Source of the DNA: Blastocatellia bacterium
Lineage (GTDB): Bacteria > Acidobacteriota > Blastocatellia > HR10 > J050
Length of the DNA stretch: 64,000 nucleotides
Direction: 5' to 3'
NCBI GenBank assembly: GCA_026985075.1
Contig: JALSQX010000083.1
Span: 1-64,000, forward strand
The notes under the pieces are model-generated. The model had not been told where the DNA came from. It did no database searches and was given only the letters and a program-made list of their open reading frames with translations. Below, one piece after another: positions 37,347 through 47,910 of this stretch; positions within the stretch are counted from its first letter, which is position 1, and every line of letters begins with the position of its first letter. A program made the position numbers and the translations under genes.

Positions 37347-38870
37347 GTGGTGGTCGCCCATATCGGAGAACTTCTCGCCTCTCGAACCGAGCAGTGGCCC
37401 GATAAAATCTTTCTCATCGCCGAGCGCGAGGGACGGACATTCACCTATAGAGAGTTTCATCGTCGCGTCCATCAAACGGCGCATTTTCTCCACCGTCTCG
37501 GCGTCGGCAAAGGAGATATCGTCAGCCTCTGGATGCCCAACTGCACGGAGTTCGTCCTGTTCTATTTCGCTTGCTGGACGCTGGGAGCCATCGCTGGTCC
37601 CATTAATGCTCATCTCAAGGGGCCCGAAGTTCAGTACATCTTGAACCACTCCGAGGCGCGATTTCTGGTGACGCGAGCTGCTCATTGGCCGACGGCGGAG
37701 AGCATTCGTCGGGAGGTGAAGGTCGAGCGCGTGATCCTCACCGATGCCCGGATCGAGGGGACGATCGATTACCGCTCGGAGGTGGAACGGCTCTCCCCGG
37801 ACGGTCCCTCTACGACGATCAATCCGGATGACGAGGCGATCATCATTTACACATCGGGAACGACCGGTCGTCCCAAAGGCGTGCTCCTCACGCATCGGAA
37901 TCTGATCGTCAATGCTCGCCAAATCGCTGACTGGCTGCACTTCACTCCCGAGGATCGATTCCTCTGTATCATGCCGTTGTTTCACATGAATGCGGTGGCC
38001 GTGACCACGCTCACGCCGCTCTCGGTTGGCGCCAGCATGGTGTTGTCGCCGAAATTCAGCGTTCGCCGCCACTGGTCGATCATCTCCGAATATGGCGTGA
38101 CCACGTTTGGATCGGTGGCCACGATGCTCTCTATGCTGCTGAATGCCTATCCGGAAGGTATTCCCGAAGGGCTGGACACGAGTCGACTGAAATTCGCGCT
38201 CTGCGGTTCGGCTCCCGTCCCCGTGCCGGTGATGGAGCAATTCGAAGAGCGGTTTAACTGCCCGGTCATCGAAGGATATGGACTTTCGGAATGCACCTGT
38301 CGCGCCACATTCAATCCCCCTGACGAGCGCCGCCGACTCGGCTCGGTGGGATTGCCCATCGGCAACGAGATGAAAATCTTCGACGATGAGGACCGAGAAC
38401 TCCCTCCCGGTGAGATTGGCGAGATCGTCCTCCGCGGCGAGAACGTCATGAAGGGCTATTTCAAGAATCCAGAAGCGACCAGACGGGCGTTTCGCCACGG
38501 TTGGTTTCACACCGGCGATCTCGGCTACCGGGACGAGGACGGCTTCTTCTACGTGGTCGATCGCAAATCGGACATGATCATCCGCGGAGGCGAGAATATC
38601 TATCCGCGAGAGATCGACGAGGTGCTCTATCGACATCCGGCGGTGCGAGAAGCGGCGACCGTGGGGGTGCCCGATGAACTCTATGGGGAGGCGGTCAAAG
38701 CGTTCGTCGTCCTCAAGGAGGGCGCCGAGTGCCATCCGGAGGAGCTCATCGCCTTTTGCCGCGAGCGACTGGCCGATTATAAATGCCCCACTCTCATCGA
38801 ATTCATCGACGAGATTCCCAAAGGCCCCACCGGCAAGCTTCTCAAACGCGAACTCCTGAATCGATCATGA
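37347..38870 (+). CDS. Acyl-CoA synthetase / AMP-dependent ligase
   Basis: A 507-residue adenylate-forming enzyme. It shows the AMP-binding motif IIYTSGTTGRPKGV (about 168-181), EGYGLSECT (A5 motif), GWFHTGDLGYRDEDG (A7) and DRKSDMIIRGGENIYPREIDE (A8), and the catalytic Lys near PKGPTGKLLKREL (A10). It probably activates a fatty or aromatic acid to its CoA thioester. AAGGAGG lies at 37337-37343; the start is one of two adjacent GTG codons (37347 or 37350). Substrate class cannot be read with certainty. Confidence 0.9.
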   Translation: MVVAHIGELLASRTEQWPDKIFLIAEREGRTFTYREFHRRVHQTAHFLHRLGVGKGDIVSLWMPNCTEFVLFYFACWTLGAIAGPINAHLKGPEVQYILNHSEARFLVTRAAHWPTAESIRREVKVERVILTDARIEGTIDYRSEVERLSPDGPSTTINPDDEAIIIYTSGTTGRPKGVLLTHRNLIVNARQIADWLHFTPEDRFLCIMPLFHMNAVAVTTLTPLSVGASMVLSPKFSVRRHWSIISEYGVTTFGSVATMLSMLLNAYPEGIPEGLDTSRLKFALCGSAPVPVPVMEQFEERFNCPVIEGYGLSECTCRATFNPPDERRRLGSVGLPIGNEMKIFDDEDRELPPGEIGEIVLRGENVMKGYFKNPEATRRAFRHGWFHTGDLGYRDEDGFFYVVDRKSDMIIRGGENIYPREIDEVLYRHPAVREAATVGVPDELYGEAVKAFVVLKEGAECHPEELIAFCRERLADYKCPTLIEFIDEIPKGPTGKLLKRELLNRS

Positions 38871-39128
38871 GGCACAGCCCTCTCGGGGTTCTTCTCTCAG
38901 GAGCCAACGAGAGCGCCGGGATGCTCGACGTCGCGTCCCGCTCAGAATGGGTGCACTCGAGACGAGGGACCTTCGGAACGCGCGCTGGTCGACGTCCAAG
39001 CGAATCTGCTCGAGCGAGTGGCCAGCGGTGGATGACCAGAGGAACCCTCGGAACGCGTACGGCGCGACCTCGAAGAGTTGCCAAATAGAGCAAAAGCCTC
39101 TAGTATTGCCACGGGAGGAAACAGTGAC

Positions 39129-39692
39129 GTGAAGTGGGTGCTGTGTTTGCTCATTTGCCTGATCGGTCTCGCCTCGCCCGCCGTGGGGCAAGATCCTCGG
39201 AAGCCCCCACCCAATCCGGACACCCCCCGCTCGGGAACGCCCGGTGGCTTTGGATTCGGAAAGAAGACTGTGGAAGAACGCCTCCCCAATCCCTACCTCT
39301 TCCGCGCCGCCTTGACCGTTGTCGCCCAGGCCATTCCACACGTCATCAAAGAACAGGGTCTCACGTTGGATGAAGAGCAGAGTCGGCCCCGCGAAGGTCT
39401 GTTCGTCACCAAACCCCATGTGTTTGCCCGTGGCAGCGCCGTCAGCCGAGCCGAACTTCAACACGTTGCCGAGCTTCCGGCGGCCGAAGCCCGCGCCTGG
39501 ATCAGCGGCCGCTATCGGTTAGAGATTCGCATCAGCCCCGTCGATGCCACCGGCACCCACGTGACGGTGGTCGCGCTCATCGAAGGACTGGCGCAAAACG
39601 TCCTCTCCAATAGCTGGATCAAGTGCTCGTCCAAGGGCGTGCTGGAGAATCAATTCCTGCGCGCCCTGCGCGATTATATCGAACTCCAATGA
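39129..39692 (+). CDS. Secreted protein of unknown function
   Basis: A 187-residue protein. With GTG 39129 as start (GGAGGAAA eight bases upstream) the N-terminus is a clear signal peptide, VKWVLCLLICLIGLASPAVG, cut before QDPRKPPP. A Pro-rich linker is followed by a compact alpha/beta domain of about 130 residues with TVEERLPNPYLFRAAL and a beta-rich part (LEIRISPVDATGTHVTVVALIEG). No known family is recognised. The upstream ATG frame from 39078 would bury the signal peptide. Confidence 0.65.
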   Translation: MKWVLCLLICLIGLASPAVGQDPRKPPPNPDTPRSGTPGGFGFGKKTVEERLPNPYLFRAALTVVAQAIPHVIKEQGLTLDEEQSRPREGLFVTKPHVFARGSAVSRAELQHVAELPAAEARAWISGRYRLEIRISPVDATGTHVTVVALIEGLAQNVLSNSWIKCSSKGVLENQFLRALRDYIELQ

Positions 39693-39826
39693 CTGGAACG
39701 CGACATCCCTGCGGTCCTCAATTCATCGTTCGCCAGTAGTGATGCGTCAGCCCTGATCGGTGGCGAATTCCGCGGTGGGGCGAAGTCGAGCCTCGCCGCC
39801 ACCACGGAGAGAACACACCGCCACTC

Positions 39827-42800
39827 TCAGGGAACGCGCCGACTGACGCGCACATTGTCGATGTACCATCCTTCGGCGTCATTCCGACGTTCGTTGATAG
39901 TGTCAAAATAGAACTGGATCTGAATCGATCGACCGGCGAATTCCGAGATATCGATGGCCTCGTGCTGGAAGAACTCGCCGCCGCGAAAGCCCACCGTATT
40001 GTCAGAGACGATGGCTTTTTGCTTGATCTCGCCACTGGCGACATCGATGATCCGAATGTAGCCGTTATCGGTGAGACTGGAGAACAGGCTCCCGCGGAAG
40101 AAGTGGTCGAATTCCAGAATGATGGCACTGCTGGAGGGAATCGACGGCAGGTCGATCACGGGCGAGGTGAGCGCGCCGAAATTGCGCGCGCCGGTATCGT
40201 AATTGCCCGTATCCTCGCGACCATAATACCAGGCTCTGCCACGCCGATTCGACAGATGCCAGAGCGCCGGGCCTCCCTGACCATCCTCTCCTTCCACCGT
40301 CCATCCATTCTCGTCCGCGTTCATGTCGTCAAAGAAGATCGTCTCTCGTCCCGGCGGCAGGGGATTCCACGGCGTGTCGAACGCCTGCAAGACGACGGTA
40401 TCATCGCCACTGTCGGTGCGCGCCGAAACGCCCATGCCGCGAGCAGCGAAGACCGTCCAGATGGCCGCCTGATGAGCCCCACCGTAGGTCGCCAGGTCGG
40501 CAATCAGGAGAGCATCGCGCCCATCCAGCATGGAGGGTTGTGATGGGGTGAATTTCAGCGCGTCGGTGATCAGTTGCTCGAACGTCTGCTTGCCCACCGC
40601 GCTCCGCAAATCCCATAACGTCGAAGCCCAGATCTCGCCATCGAAATGCACTTCTGGAATGAACGTGTGATCCAGGGCGATGCCTCCCTCGATGCCGAAT
40701 CGGGTGAGCGGCCCCAGCCGATTGCCGAAATCGCCGTAGGCGAGAGGACTGGAGGCGTAGTTGACCGTCCGAATGCCCACCACCGGATCTCCGGTACTAT
40801 ACTCGCCAGTCACCGGGTCGTTGGTGATACTGACCGAATAGATATCGCTCCAGCCCTCGCCCATAGCGGCACTTTGCCGACCGAATAAGGCGGCAGCATC
40901 GAAGCGATTGCCGACCAGACGCGTGGTCAGACCATGGATGTATTCATGATAAATCACGTCAGCATCGAAGGCGGAATCGACCTGACGGAAAGGCGGGGCC
41001 GTGAAGAAAAGGTAACCCGTGAACGCGGATCGACCGTCTTCAGGGGCTCCGAAGAACGCATTGTTGAAGCCGCTATGCTGAGGGGCCGCCAGGACGGGAT
41101 CACCGTCGAGACCTCCGCGCCCGAAATTATCCAGTTGGAAGTTCCCCGCCGCCTCGTCGAAGCCCAATCGATACAGATAATCGTGCATGAAATTGAGATG
41201 GTAGAACAGGTTGGTGATGGCGGCATCGAGTTCCACGGTGGGAAACTTCTCGGCCAAGCCGATGTGGAGCCCGCTCAATGGAGCCTGAGCGCTGAAATCG
41301 ACCGGACGGAGATCAAAAGCGCCGCCGCCGGGAGTGATGCCGACCAGGCCATCGGTCATTTCCACCCCGTTGTAAGCGATTTCGATCACTCCATCGGCCG
41401 AGAGTCGGAGCTGGACCGTGTTGGAGTCCGTCAAGCCAAATTGAGAAACGCGATGCCAGGTGATGACGACGCGGTCGCTCTCTCGCTTGACGAAGAGGCC
41501 ACCCCCTTCGGGGACGTCGCTCAAATCCAGATCATCCCACAGGACGGCTATGCGGGGCACGCCGAGGATCATGTCGGCCCACGACTCGCTGGCATCTCGG
41601 CTTCCTCCATTGAACGTCACATTGCCGTTGGCGTTGATGAAGATGGTGTTGAACGAGGAACCGAAGAACGGAAAAGAAAAGTCCAACGAGAGAATGGCCG
41701 ATCCATCGTCTTTATCCGGCCGTATTCGGGAGGTGAAGTCCCTCCCCAAATCAGCATCGAAGTCCACCGGGAGCAGGCTCACATCATATCCCCCCACCCC
41801 ATTGGGCGTGAACCGCAGCGTGCGCCCATCCAGGTCGAAGAGGTTCGGTCCATCGGTGTTGTAGATGTTCTGGAAGGGAAAGAGGAAATGCTGCTCGGCA
41901 TTCCGAGCCAGGGGCAAAGTGATCACGTTATTGCCCTGGGTTCCCACGTTGGGAAGTGGCCAAACCCATGTGCTGGGCGAAGCGACAGCATCTCCATTGA
42001 ACGATTTCAGAACCTGTGACCCCAGATCGGGATTGACCGCGAACACCAGTCCCCTGGGATCGCTGAACTTGTAGAGATTGTGGCGAAACAGTATCTCGCC
42101 CGTTTGAGCATCCACCAGGACGTCATACCAGGCCAGCCGATCCATCAAGTGGAGGCGCACCTTCCAGGCCAGCCGCGCTCGATCGCGCGCCGGGAAAATG
42201 ACCAACTTGGCTTCCACATCATCGGTGAACGGCCCGCGCTCGAAAAGAGTCGCTCGCTCAATACCAGTGGCCGGGCGCTTCATAACCGGCGTGAACGCCA
42301 CATCGGGAGCAATCTCTGCCGCGGCGAGCTGCACGGCCCGGCTGACGTCCAGATCCGGCCGTAACGGCGCCACCAGGCCGGGGAAATACCTCCCGCTCAC
42401 CGAGAGAATTCGTCCCTCTCGATCGACATTGACTTTGATGTGCCCTTGAAAGACATCCAATCCCCGATAAAACTGCTTGAACACCAGATGAGTGACACCA
42501 TTGTGCGCCGTGCGCTCGCGTTTGGCCACCACCAGATCGCCGATTTCCTCATCCGTCAACCGGAAGAGTGCTTTGTTCGACGCCAGGAACTCCCGCGCGA
42601 TGCGAACCGGATCACCCGACCGGGGCGGCGTCAAGCGCTGCGCCAAACTGAACAGATGCCGAGGAACGCCGGTCACCTGATCGAAACGAACTTCCAGCCC
42701 TGGAATCCGGCGCCTCAGGCGCTCGATGGCGTCCAACTGTCGTTTCGTCGGTCCTCGACGCCGGGCAACGTCCTGTCGCCGCCGGATATCATCATCGGCC

Positions 42801-42952
42801 AGGACTAACTCCCGACCACGCCGAAGAAATTGTTCAACGTGAAGCGCCTCCGCTCTCTTGGTTTGAGAGATCACCGGCGCAAATAACGGGGTGAATAAAG
42901 TTATGGTCAATAGCAGTCCAAGGAAAAAGCGAGAAGTGAATGTAAATGGCAT
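39827..42952 (-). CDS. Secreted M36 (fungalysin-like) metallopeptidase with NIDO and MAM-like domains
   Basis: A 1041-residue exported zinc peptidase. ATG 42952 follows GGAGGAGG, and residues 1-32 form a signal peptide (MPFTFTSRFFLGLLLTITLF...). Next come an FTP-type propeptide (FKQFYRGLDVFQGHIKVNVDREG), then a nidogen-like segment (about 380-540: FSFPFFGSSFNTIFINANGN, AVLWDDLDLSDV), then the M36 catalytic domain with the zinc motif HEYIHG (about 667) and Glu in GEGWSDIYSV (about 697). The C-terminal 200 residues form a jelly-roll domain like the MAM part of InhA peptidases (ending AEGWYIDNVRVSR). The NIDO segment between propeptide and catalytic domain is an uncommon arrangement. Confidence 0.88.
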   Translation of the reverse strand: MPFTFTSRFFLGLLLTITLFTPLFAPVISQTKRAEALHVEQFLRRGRELVLADDDIRRRQDVARRRGPTKRQLDAIERLRRRIPGLEVRFDQVTGVPRHLFSLAQRLTPPRSGDPVRIAREFLASNKALFRLTDEEIGDLVVAKRERTAHNGVTHLVFKQFYRGLDVFQGHIKVNVDREGRILSVSGRYFPGLVAPLRPDLDVSRAVQLAAAEIAPDVAFTPVMKRPATGIERATLFERGPFTDDVEAKLVIFPARDRARLAWKVRLHLMDRLAWYDVLVDAQTGEILFRHNLYKFSDPRGLVFAVNPDLGSQVLKSFNGDAVASPSTWVWPLPNVGTQGNNVITLPLARNAEQHFLFPFQNIYNTDGPNLFDLDGRTLRFTPNGVGGYDVSLLPVDFDADLGRDFTSRIRPDKDDGSAILSLDFSFPFFGSSFNTIFINANGNVTFNGGSRDASESWADMILGVPRIAVLWDDLDLSDVPEGGGLFVKRESDRVVITWHRVSQFGLTDSNTVQLRLSADGVIEIAYNGVEMTDGLVGITPGGGAFDLRPVDFSAQAPLSGLHIGLAEKFPTVELDAAITNLFYHLNFMHDYLYRLGFDEAAGNFQLDNFGRGGLDGDPVLAAPQHSGFNNAFFGAPEDGRSAFTGYLFFTAPPFRQVDSAFDADVIYHEYIHGLTTRLVGNRFDAAALFGRQSAAMGEGWSDIYSVSITNDPVTGEYSTGDPVVGIRTVNYASSPLAYGDFGNRLGPLTRFGIEGGIALDHTFIPEVHFDGEIWASTLWDLRSAVGKQTFEQLITDALKFTPSQPSMLDGRDALLIADLATYGGAHQAAIWTVFAARGMGVSARTDSGDDTVVLQAFDTPWNPLPPGRETIFFDDMNADENGWTVEGEDGQGGPALWHLSNRRGRAWYYGREDTGNYDTGARNFGALTSPVIDLPSIPSSSAIILEFDHFFRGSLFSSLTDNGYIRIIDVASGEIKQKAIVSDNTVGFRGGEFFQHEAIDISEFAGRSIQIQFYFDTINERRNDAEGWYIDNVRVSRRVP

Positions 42953-43223
42953 AGTCCTCCTCCAAGAATGTGATGTCGTCATGATCGATCGCTGGTGGTC
43001 CGCCGTCTGCCATTGAGAGTCGCCATCCGTGCCAACAGGAGATCTCTGACCGACGATGAACGACGAACCACGCACACCGGAGGCCTGATTACAGCATCAA
43101 GCCTGATTCCAGCGCAAGCTGATTTCGTCCAATTACGGCTATTTCCATCGAGCACGACTCACCGAGCTCTCGATGGGGGCGATGAGCGACCGCAGTGCAC
43201 ATCGCCCCCGAGTCGAGAGTCTT

Positions 43224-46200
43224 TCACAATCCCGAACTGAGGTTCAGGAAGATCTGGCCAATGCCATCCGTATCATCATCCCATACAATCGCTATGCGCC
43301 CATCGCGGGCCACGGCCACGTCCGGATTGAAAGAGAATCCAAGCGTACCAGAGGCATTGACGGGTTTGGAGAAGGTTTGTCCGCCATCGATCGAGCGGCT
43401 GAAGAAGATCTCGTAGTTGTTCGCCGAGGTATCGGTCCACACCAGAAAGATGCGCGTCTCGGAGGGGTCATCCCCTTCTCCCTGGATCGCCATAGCCGCA
43501 AGGCCCGTCACAAGTGCCCCCAGACGATCGGTTCGGGAGACGTTCACCGGATCGGTGAACGTCTCCCCCCCATCCTGAGAGAAGCTGAAGTACACATCCT
43601 GCCCGCCTCTGTCGAAATCGAGCTGCGTCCAGGCGACGTACAGGTTCCCCATCCCATCGACGCCGAGAACAGCCCCCAGCGCCTGGATGAACGCGTTCTC
43701 GAACTGCGTGAGATTCACCGCTGGAGAGAATGTCTCTCCTCCATCGGTGGAGCGGCTGAGAAAGATGTTCTCAGAGAAGCCACTGAAATCAAGCTGTGTC
43801 CAGAGGAGATTGATGTTGCCTTCGTCATCGACGGCGATAGAAGGGGAAAACGCCCGGATAGTGGAGTCGGGCACTTGAGACACGTTCACCGCCTCGGAGA
43901 AGCTCTGCCCCCCATCGGTCGAGCGACGGAAATATACATCCTCGATGAAAGAACCAGAGCTGAGATCCAACTGCGTCCACGAAGCATAGATATTCCCTTC
44001 TCCATCAATGGCTAGCGCGGGAGCAGAAGCTGAGACACGATTGCTCATCGTCTCAGACACGTTCACCGCCTCGGAGAAACTCCGTCCCCCATCAGTCGAG
44101 CGGCTCAAGAACACGTCTTGAAATCCGGAACTGGGCTGGCGCTGGGTCCACATCACATTGATCGTTCCGCGGTCATCCACTTTGATCGTCGGGTCGGACG
44201 CCACGAGCGCTGGATCAGAGAGCCTGACGGGGCTGGCGAACCGGCCCGTGACGCTCTCTCGTTGCGAATAGACGATGATCGTATGGCTCGAACTACGATC
44301 CAACTCTTCCCAAACGACGTGGAGAGTGCCCGCCGAGTCGACGGCCACAGAGGGATTCGTCGCGCCCGCCGAACTCTCCGAGACCAGGCGCGGCGGTTGT
44401 TGAAGGCCTTCACCGGAGTAGATGACCAGTCGCAAATTGGTCGTATGCTCGATGTCTCCAGCCCGGCCCGTGATGGTGATGAGGTAGGTCCCCGGTTCAA
44501 CGTTGGCCGCTGTATCTACGGTGAGAACGACGTCACTGCCGGGAACAATGCTCTCGGACGAGAAGCTGTAAAACAGGCCAGGGACTTTCGGAGAGGCGGT
44601 CAAATGCACCGGTTCAGCGAATCCCTCTTGAGCCGAGCTCCCGATGACGAAAAATGTCGATTGGCCAGCGACGATATTGCGCAACAGCGTCTTACTGGAG
44701 AGAGTGAAGTCGGGCGAAGGATCACCATCGGTGATGGGTACGACCCGGACGAATACATTGGGATCGCCCTCTCGATCATCGCCCCAGCTCAAGACGAAAT
44801 GCGAAGCGCCGGCGGCCATCTGGTTGTAATCGCCGTGGTATCCGAATCGCAAATCCAGTGGCGTGGGCACGAGCATCCAGTTGCCACTGGTGACGCGCCG
44901 GCTGGGCACAAACGATTCTCCACCATCGGTCGACGTGGTCATGTAAACATCGATGAGGGAGTTGTTCTCCAGATCATTCCGACGATCATACCACATGACG
45001 GCTACCGTTCCGTCAGGCGCGACGGCCACCGAGGGCATCCACTGGTCGGTCTCCGTGGCATCATCATTGATGCGCCGAGGACGAGACCACCGCCGGCCCC
45101 CATCAGTGGACTTCACCAGAAAAATATCTGACGCATCCCGACCTTGACCTCGCATGTTGAACACGATGTAGATCGTCCCGCGATGAGGACCATCGCTCGT
45201 ATCCACGGCCATGCTGGGAAAGTGCCAGACGGAGAAGAATCCACCGTTGAGGGGAGGCACCACGAAGTTACCCAAGCCGGCCGCAATGGCCGGGCGCCGG
45301 AACGTGACGCCGCCGTCGGTCGAACTCGATACGCGAATGACCCGCCCTTCCTGCCAGGCGACGTGGACTTCTCCGTCCGGGCCCACGGCGATGAATGATC
45401 CCTGAGGGAAGGTGCCGGAGCGCGAGAGTGAGATGGGATCGGACCAGGTTTCTCCTCGGTCAGTGGAACGGACAAAGAGAATGGCTTGATCGCCCATTCC
45501 AAAACGGGTCCAACTCACATACACGTTGCCGCGATAAGGACTGTCGGTCGTATCCACCGCCAACCACTCTTTGTCCTGAAACGACCCGAGGCCGCTCGCT
45601 CCCAGACTGGCGTCCACCAGCGGCGACCAGGTCGCGCCGCCATCGTCGGAGCGAGTCACGCCCACCGTGGAGATGCCCAATTGATTGATGGCCAGCGTGG
45701 CGTAGTAAAACTCGCCATCCGGGCCGGCGGCGACGACGGGATCGCCCAACGTTTGACCGCCCGGATAAGCGGGAATGTGGGTCTCCCTCCACTCACGTCC
45801 TCCGTCGGTGGAAAAACTGAGCGCCGAGATACCTCCCACCCTGCTCCCATCGTTGTAACCGACCACAATGGTTGATCCGAACACCGCGCTACAGGTTTCA
45901 TTCTGGACGCGGTCACCGATATCCTGAAGCGGGTCATTCACCTTGATATCCCCGGTGGATGGCGAGGCTTGAGCTCCACGGGTTGCTGCCCCCCAGGTTG
46001 GGCTGCCGGGTCCCGCTCCCGGCACCAAACTCGGCAGCAAGCCGTACTTCTTCAACAAATAATTTTGGGCGGCACCGGACAGGGCCTCAAATTGAGGTGA
46101 TGTTAATAACCAGGCATCCCCCGAGTTGCGATAACCCGGCTGAAGACGAGGAGTGAACAGAAATGGTGGCCGTTCGCGTGAACGACGCCACTTGTCGAAC

Positions 46201-46346
46201 GAGGCCGGGCGACCGGGTAGCGCGGACCCGACGCCTCCCTGGCGACCAGAACCGGCATGCCCGCTCTCCGGCCGCACAGTAACCATGCTTACGTGCGTTA
46301 ACAGGGTGAAACTGGCGAACAAAACAAGAACGTTCTTGACCAGCAT
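43224..46346 (-). CDS. Giant secreted Asp-box (BNR/sialidase-like) propeller protein
   Basis: A 1040-residue exported protein. ATG 46346 follows GAGGAGGG; a TTG two codons upstream is less likely. A signal peptide (MLVKNVLVLFASFTLLTHVS) is followed by a first set of Asp-box repeats (STDGGREW, SDDGGATW, STDRGETW, STDGGVTF, STDGGRRW, STDGGESF), then an Ig-like spacer near residues 560-660 (GTYLITITGRAGD), and a second propeller of about seven more Asp boxes (STDGGRSF, STDGGQSF, SQDGGETF). No sialidase catalytic triad is obvious, so a binding or structural role is as likely as glycan hydrolysis. It is co-oriented with the M36 gene and lies 271 bases upstream of it. Confidence 0.85.
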   Translation of the reverse strand: MLVKNVLVLFASFTLLTHVSMVTVRPESGHAGSGRQGGVGSALPGRPASFDKWRRSRERPPFLFTPRLQPGYRNSGDAWLLTSPQFEALSGAAQNYLLKKYGLLPSLVPGAGPGSPTWGAATRGAQASPSTGDIKVNDPLQDIGDRVQNETCSAVFGSTIVVGYNDGSRVGGISALSFSTDGGREWRETHIPAYPGGQTLGDPVVAAGPDGEFYYATLAINQLGISTVGVTRSDDGGATWSPLVDASLGASGLGSFQDKEWLAVDTTDSPYRGNVYVSWTRFGMGDQAILFVRSTDRGETWSDPISLSRSGTFPQGSFIAVGPDGEVHVAWQEGRVIRVSSSTDGGVTFRRPAIAAGLGNFVVPPLNGGFFSVWHFPSMAVDTSDGPHRGTIYIVFNMRGQGRDASDIFLVKSTDGGRRWSRPRRINDDATETDQWMPSVAVAPDGTVAVMWYDRRNDLENNSLIDVYMTTSTDGGESFVPSRRVTSGNWMLVPTPLDLRFGYHGDYNQMAAGASHFVLSWGDDREGDPNVFVRVVPITDGDPSPDFTLSSKTLLRNIVAGQSTFFVIGSSAQEGFAEPVHLTASPKVPGLFYSFSSESIVPGSDVVLTVDTAANVEPGTYLITITGRAGDIEHTTNLRLVIYSGEGLQQPPRLVSESSAGATNPSVAVDSAGTLHVVWEELDRSSSHTIIVYSQRESVTGRFASPVRLSDPALVASDPTIKVDDRGTINVMWTQRQPSSGFQDVFLSRSTDGGRSFSEAVNVSETMSNRVSASAPALAIDGEGNIYASWTQLDLSSGSFIEDVYFRRSTDGGQSFSEAVNVSQVPDSTIRAFSPSIAVDDEGNINLLWTQLDFSGFSENIFLSRSTDGGETFSPAVNLTQFENAFIQALGAVLGVDGMGNLYVAWTQLDFDRGGQDVYFSFSQDGGETFTDPVNVSRTDRLGALVTGLAAMAIQGEGDDPSETRIFLVWTDTSANNYEIFFSRSIDGGQTFSKPVNASGTLGFSFNPDVAVARDGRIAIVWDDDTDGIGQIFLNLSSGL

Positions 46347-46530
46347 AGGCAACCCTCCTCACATATTTGTGTATACTCACATAGACCTCAGCCAACCCGC
46401 TACACTGAGGCCTTTTTACTCCTATACCAAATCGAAAAAAATTGCAACCATTTTTTTATCGACGGTGTCATCCTGCGAGCGGGGAGAAATGGTTTGGGTT
46501 GAGCGGGGATGTGTGAAATAATTGTTGAGT

Positions 46531-47817
46531 ATGGATGAGGAGCTTCATCTGTTTGAGCACCGGAGGGGTCCATCGACATCGGCGCCCGAGCCGCCGCTCG
46601 CTGATCGTCTGCGTCCTCGCACATTGGACGAATTCGTCGGTCAGGATCACCTGGTTGGTCCCGATAAGCCGCTCCGACGCATGATCGAAGCGGATCGATT
46701 GACTTCGCTCATTCTTTGGGGACCGCCCGGCAGCGGGAAGACGACGCTGGCGCGCATCATCGCTCATCATACGAATGCGCACTTCGTCGCCTTTTCGGCC
46801 GTCCTCGCTTCGATCAAAGAGATTCGATCGGTCATGGTGGCGGCCAGAAAACTCCGGCAACGCGCGCATCGCCGGACTGTCCTGTTCATCGACGAAGTCC
46901 ATCACCTGAACAAAGCGCAACAGGACGCCTTCCTCCCCTTCGTCGAACGCGGCGATGTCATCTTCATCGGCGCGACGACGGAGAACCCCTCTTTCGAGGT
47001 CATTTCGGCTCTGCTCTCGCGGTCGAAGGTCTTCGTCCTCCAACCGCTCTCGGTTGAGGACATCATCGCCATCCTGAAGCGCGCCTTGACCGACGCCGAG
47101 CGAGGGCTTGGCCGGGAGAAGATCTGCATAGATGAACCGGCATTAAAAACCATCGCCATCTATGCTTCGGGCGATGCGCGCGTGGCGTTGAATACGCTCG
47201 AACTGGCCGTGACCTGTGGCCGGAAGCAACCCGATGGAACGAACCGGGTAGATGAAGCCGCATTGAAAGAGGCGCTGCAACGCTCCATTCTGCTCTACGA
47301 TAAGAGCGGCGAGGAACACTATAACTTGATCTCGGCCTTCATCAAATCCATCCGCCATTCCGACGCCGATGCGGCCGTCTACTGGCTGGCCAGGATGATC
47401 GAAGCGGGCGAAGATCCCATCTTCATCGCCCGGCGTCTGGTCATTCATGCTTCCGAGGATATCGGGCTGGCCGATCCTCAAGCCTTAGTACAGGCGGTGG
47501 CGGCATTTCACGCCGTGCAAGCGGTGGGGTTGCCCGAAGCTCGCCTGGCCTTGACGCAGGCGACGATTTATCTGGCCCGCGCGCCGAAGTCTAACGTTGT
47601 GTTGAGAGCTTACCGGGCCGCCCAGAAAGATGCTCTGGAAAGCCTCCGCGAACCCGTTCCCCTGCACTTGCGGAACGCTCCCACCGAACTGATGAAAAGA
47701 CTCGGCTATGGCCGAGGCTATAAATACGCTCATGATTATGAGCCGGGTGATCCCGAGGGTGAGATGGACTGCCTGCCAGAATCTCTCAAAGGCAAGACAT
47801 ATGTGAATGATGATTGA
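46531..47817 (+). CDS. rarA: Replication-associated recombination protein A (MgsA/RarA AAA+ ATPase)
   Basis: A 428-residue AAA+ ATPase acting at stalled forks. It has [20 protein letters not shown], Walker [15 protein letters not shown] (about 63-71), Walker [16 protein letters not shown] (about 117), sensor [10 protein letters not shown], and the C-terminal tetramer domain ([29 protein letters not shown]). ATG 46531 was preferred over the TTG codons at 46522/46525. The length matches the family. Confidence 0.93.
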   Translation: MDEELHLFEHRRGPSTSAPEPPLADRLRPRTLDEFVGQDHLVGPDKPLRRMIEADRLTSLILWGPPGSGKTTLARIIAHHTNAHFVAFSAVLASIKEIRSVMVAARKLRQRAHRRTVLFIDEVHHLNKAQQDAFLPFVERGDVIFIGATTENPSFEVISALLSRSKVFVLQPLSVEDIIAILKRALTDAERGLGREKICIDEPALKTIAIYASGDARVALNTLELAVTCGRKQPDGTNRVDEAALKEALQRSILLYDKSGEEHYNLISAFIKSIRHSDADAAVYWLARMIEAGEDPIFIARRLVIHASEDIGLADPQALVQAVAAFHAVQAVGLPEARLALTQATIYLARAPKSNVVLRAYRAAQKDALESLREPVPLHLRNAPTELMKRLGYGRGYKYAHDYEPGDPEGEMDCLPESLKGKTYVNDD

Positions 47818-47910
47818 TGAATCGAATGACGAAACACGAATGACGACCTCGCGCTCAGGATGGCGACCGATTGACAAATCCTCTTCCTTGCCCCAATACT
47901 TGAGTCCCCG

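Noticed and set aside
37254-38735. Minus-strand open frame of 493 codons antisense to the acyl-CoA synthetase
   Set aside because: The plus-strand gene has every adenylation motif; the antisense translation has no recognisable domain and is compositionally odd.
38962-39062. Two similar stretches (GGACCTTCGGAACGCG and GGAACCCTCGGAACGCG)
   Set aside because: Short, imperfect direct repeat without further structure; not enough to call an element.
46386-46410. CCTCAG...CTGAGG hairpin followed by CCTTTTT
   Set aside because: It has terminator form on the plus strand, but no plus-strand gene ends before it; it lies in the leader of the Asp-box gene on the minus strand. Left uncalled.
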